Source of the DNA: Fusobacterium sp.
GTDB taxonomy: Bacteria > Fusobacteriota > Fusobacteriia > Fusobacteriales > Fusobacteriaceae
NCBI GenBank assembly: GCA_019410665.1
Contig: DXSD01000117.1
Span: 1 to 5,143 of the forward strand
Reading direction: 5' to 3'
DNA: 5,143 bases
Shown here: piece after piece, positions 4,816-5,143 of the stretch
How the letters are laid out: every line of letters starts with the position of its first letter
Position numbering within the stretch: the stretch's first letter is position 1
The notes under the pieces: model-generated
What the model saw: the letters and a program-made list of their open reading frames with translations, nothing else
What the model was told of the DNA's origin: nothing
Database searches by the model: none
Translations under genes and position numbers: made by a program

Positions 4816-5143
4816 AAGTAATACTTTTGAACATTTCAAATTGCTTAACAATTTCAACAAATCCAAGAGAATAAAGCAATTCTAATACTTGTGAATATTT
4901 TATATCAATATTTTTTACCACAATGTTATTAAAATTTAAAATTAAACTTTGAATAACTATCTTTAGTTCATTTATATCTTCATACCAAAGTTGTAAAATA
5001 TTTCCATTTTCTTTTGTAAAAATACAAAAAGCTGTGATTTTATTATTTTGTTTTCTGTAAGCTACTTCATATAAAGCTGGATTTATTTTCAAAATATTAC
5101 TAGTATGCTCATAAGAAGGTTGAACATAGTTATAATACTTAGT
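4814..5143 (-). CDS. GNAT-like acetyltransferase, C-terminal part (5' end outside window)
   Basis: The visible 109 residues stay open to the right edge, so this is the end of a longer gene. A TTG at 5092 could be read as a start, but it lacks a convincing ribosome binding site. The frame continues upstream without a stop (…YVQPSYEHTSNILKINPALYE), so the protein almost certainly begins outside the window. The C-terminal pattern LELLYSLGFVEIVKQFEM resembles the end of GNAT N-acetyltransferases, where a helix carrying a tyrosine is followed by LGF and the final strands. The preceding KITAFCIF and GNILQLWY fit two central strands. The acetyl-CoA-binding loop (Q/R-x-x-G-x-G/A) is not recognisable in the visible part, so the family call is tentative. 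No substrate can be named. It converges on the PEPCK-like gene. Confidence 0.5.
   Translation of the reverse strand, partial: TKYYNYVQPSYEHTSNILKINPALYEVAYRKQNNKITAFCIFTKENGNILQLWYEDINELKIVIQSLILNFNNIVVKNIDIKYSQVLELLYSLGFVEIVKQFEMFKSIT

Noticed and set aside
5090..5092. TTG at 5092 as the start of the minus-strand gene
   Set aside because: The frame continues upstream to the window edge without a stop codon, and no AGGAG-like site lies just upstream of this TTG, so a longer gene is more likely.
1..5143. CRISPR arrays, insertion sequences, tRNA or rRNA genes
   Set aside because: No regularly spaced repeats, transposase-like sequence with terminal inverted repeats, or cloverleaf-type sequences were found on either strand.

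Overview
The window is very AT-rich (coding sequence is dominated by AAA, GAA, ATA and TTA codons), has strong AGGAG-type ribosome binding sites and U-tract hairpin terminators, and encodes a periplasmic-type binding protein with an ordinary signal peptide and no lipobox. Together with the protein sequences this suggests a Fusobacterium-like bacterium (low GC, but with an outer membrane). That placement is an inference; no marker gene in the window fixes it.

Layout, left to right. (1) The 3' part of xpt, a purine-salvage xanthine phosphoribosyltransferase, enters from the left edge and stops at 461. (2) Positions 462-754 are a regulatory leader. A consensus-like promoter (468-496) precedes a 19-codon peptide (529-588) with five consecutive histidine codons. 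This is followed by mutually exclusive hairpins and an intrinsic terminator (696-727), which is the layout of a ribosome-stalling histidine attenuator. (3) Positions 755-2806 hold a compact three-gene polar amino acid ABC importer: binding protein, one permease and one ATPase, closed by a terminator at 2817-2868. (4) After a short intergenic region with its own promoter and inverted repeats comes a monocistronic 578-residue protein (2996-4732). Its C-terminal half carries the lysine, histidine, P-loop, aspartate and arginine landmarks of ATP-type phosphoenolpyruvate carboxykinase, but the whole protein is built differently from that enzyme. (5) A long hairpin (4750-4815), probably a bidirectional terminator, separates it from a convergent minus-strand gene that runs off the right edge and resembles the C-terminal part of a GNAT acetyltransferase.

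The main result is the leader at 529-727. One RNA segment (654-668) can pair with any of three others: the histidine codons themselves, the distal arm of a hairpin just after the peptide's stop codon, or the 5' arm of the terminator. Ribosome position on the histidine codons would decide the winner, so the transporter should be transcribed when charged histidyl-tRNA is scarce. This gives a sequence-based reason to predict histidine as the importer's substrate, which the transporter proteins alone would not give. A second small reading frame with a good ribosome binding site (661-711) lies across the antiterminator and terminator arm and may be part of the switch.
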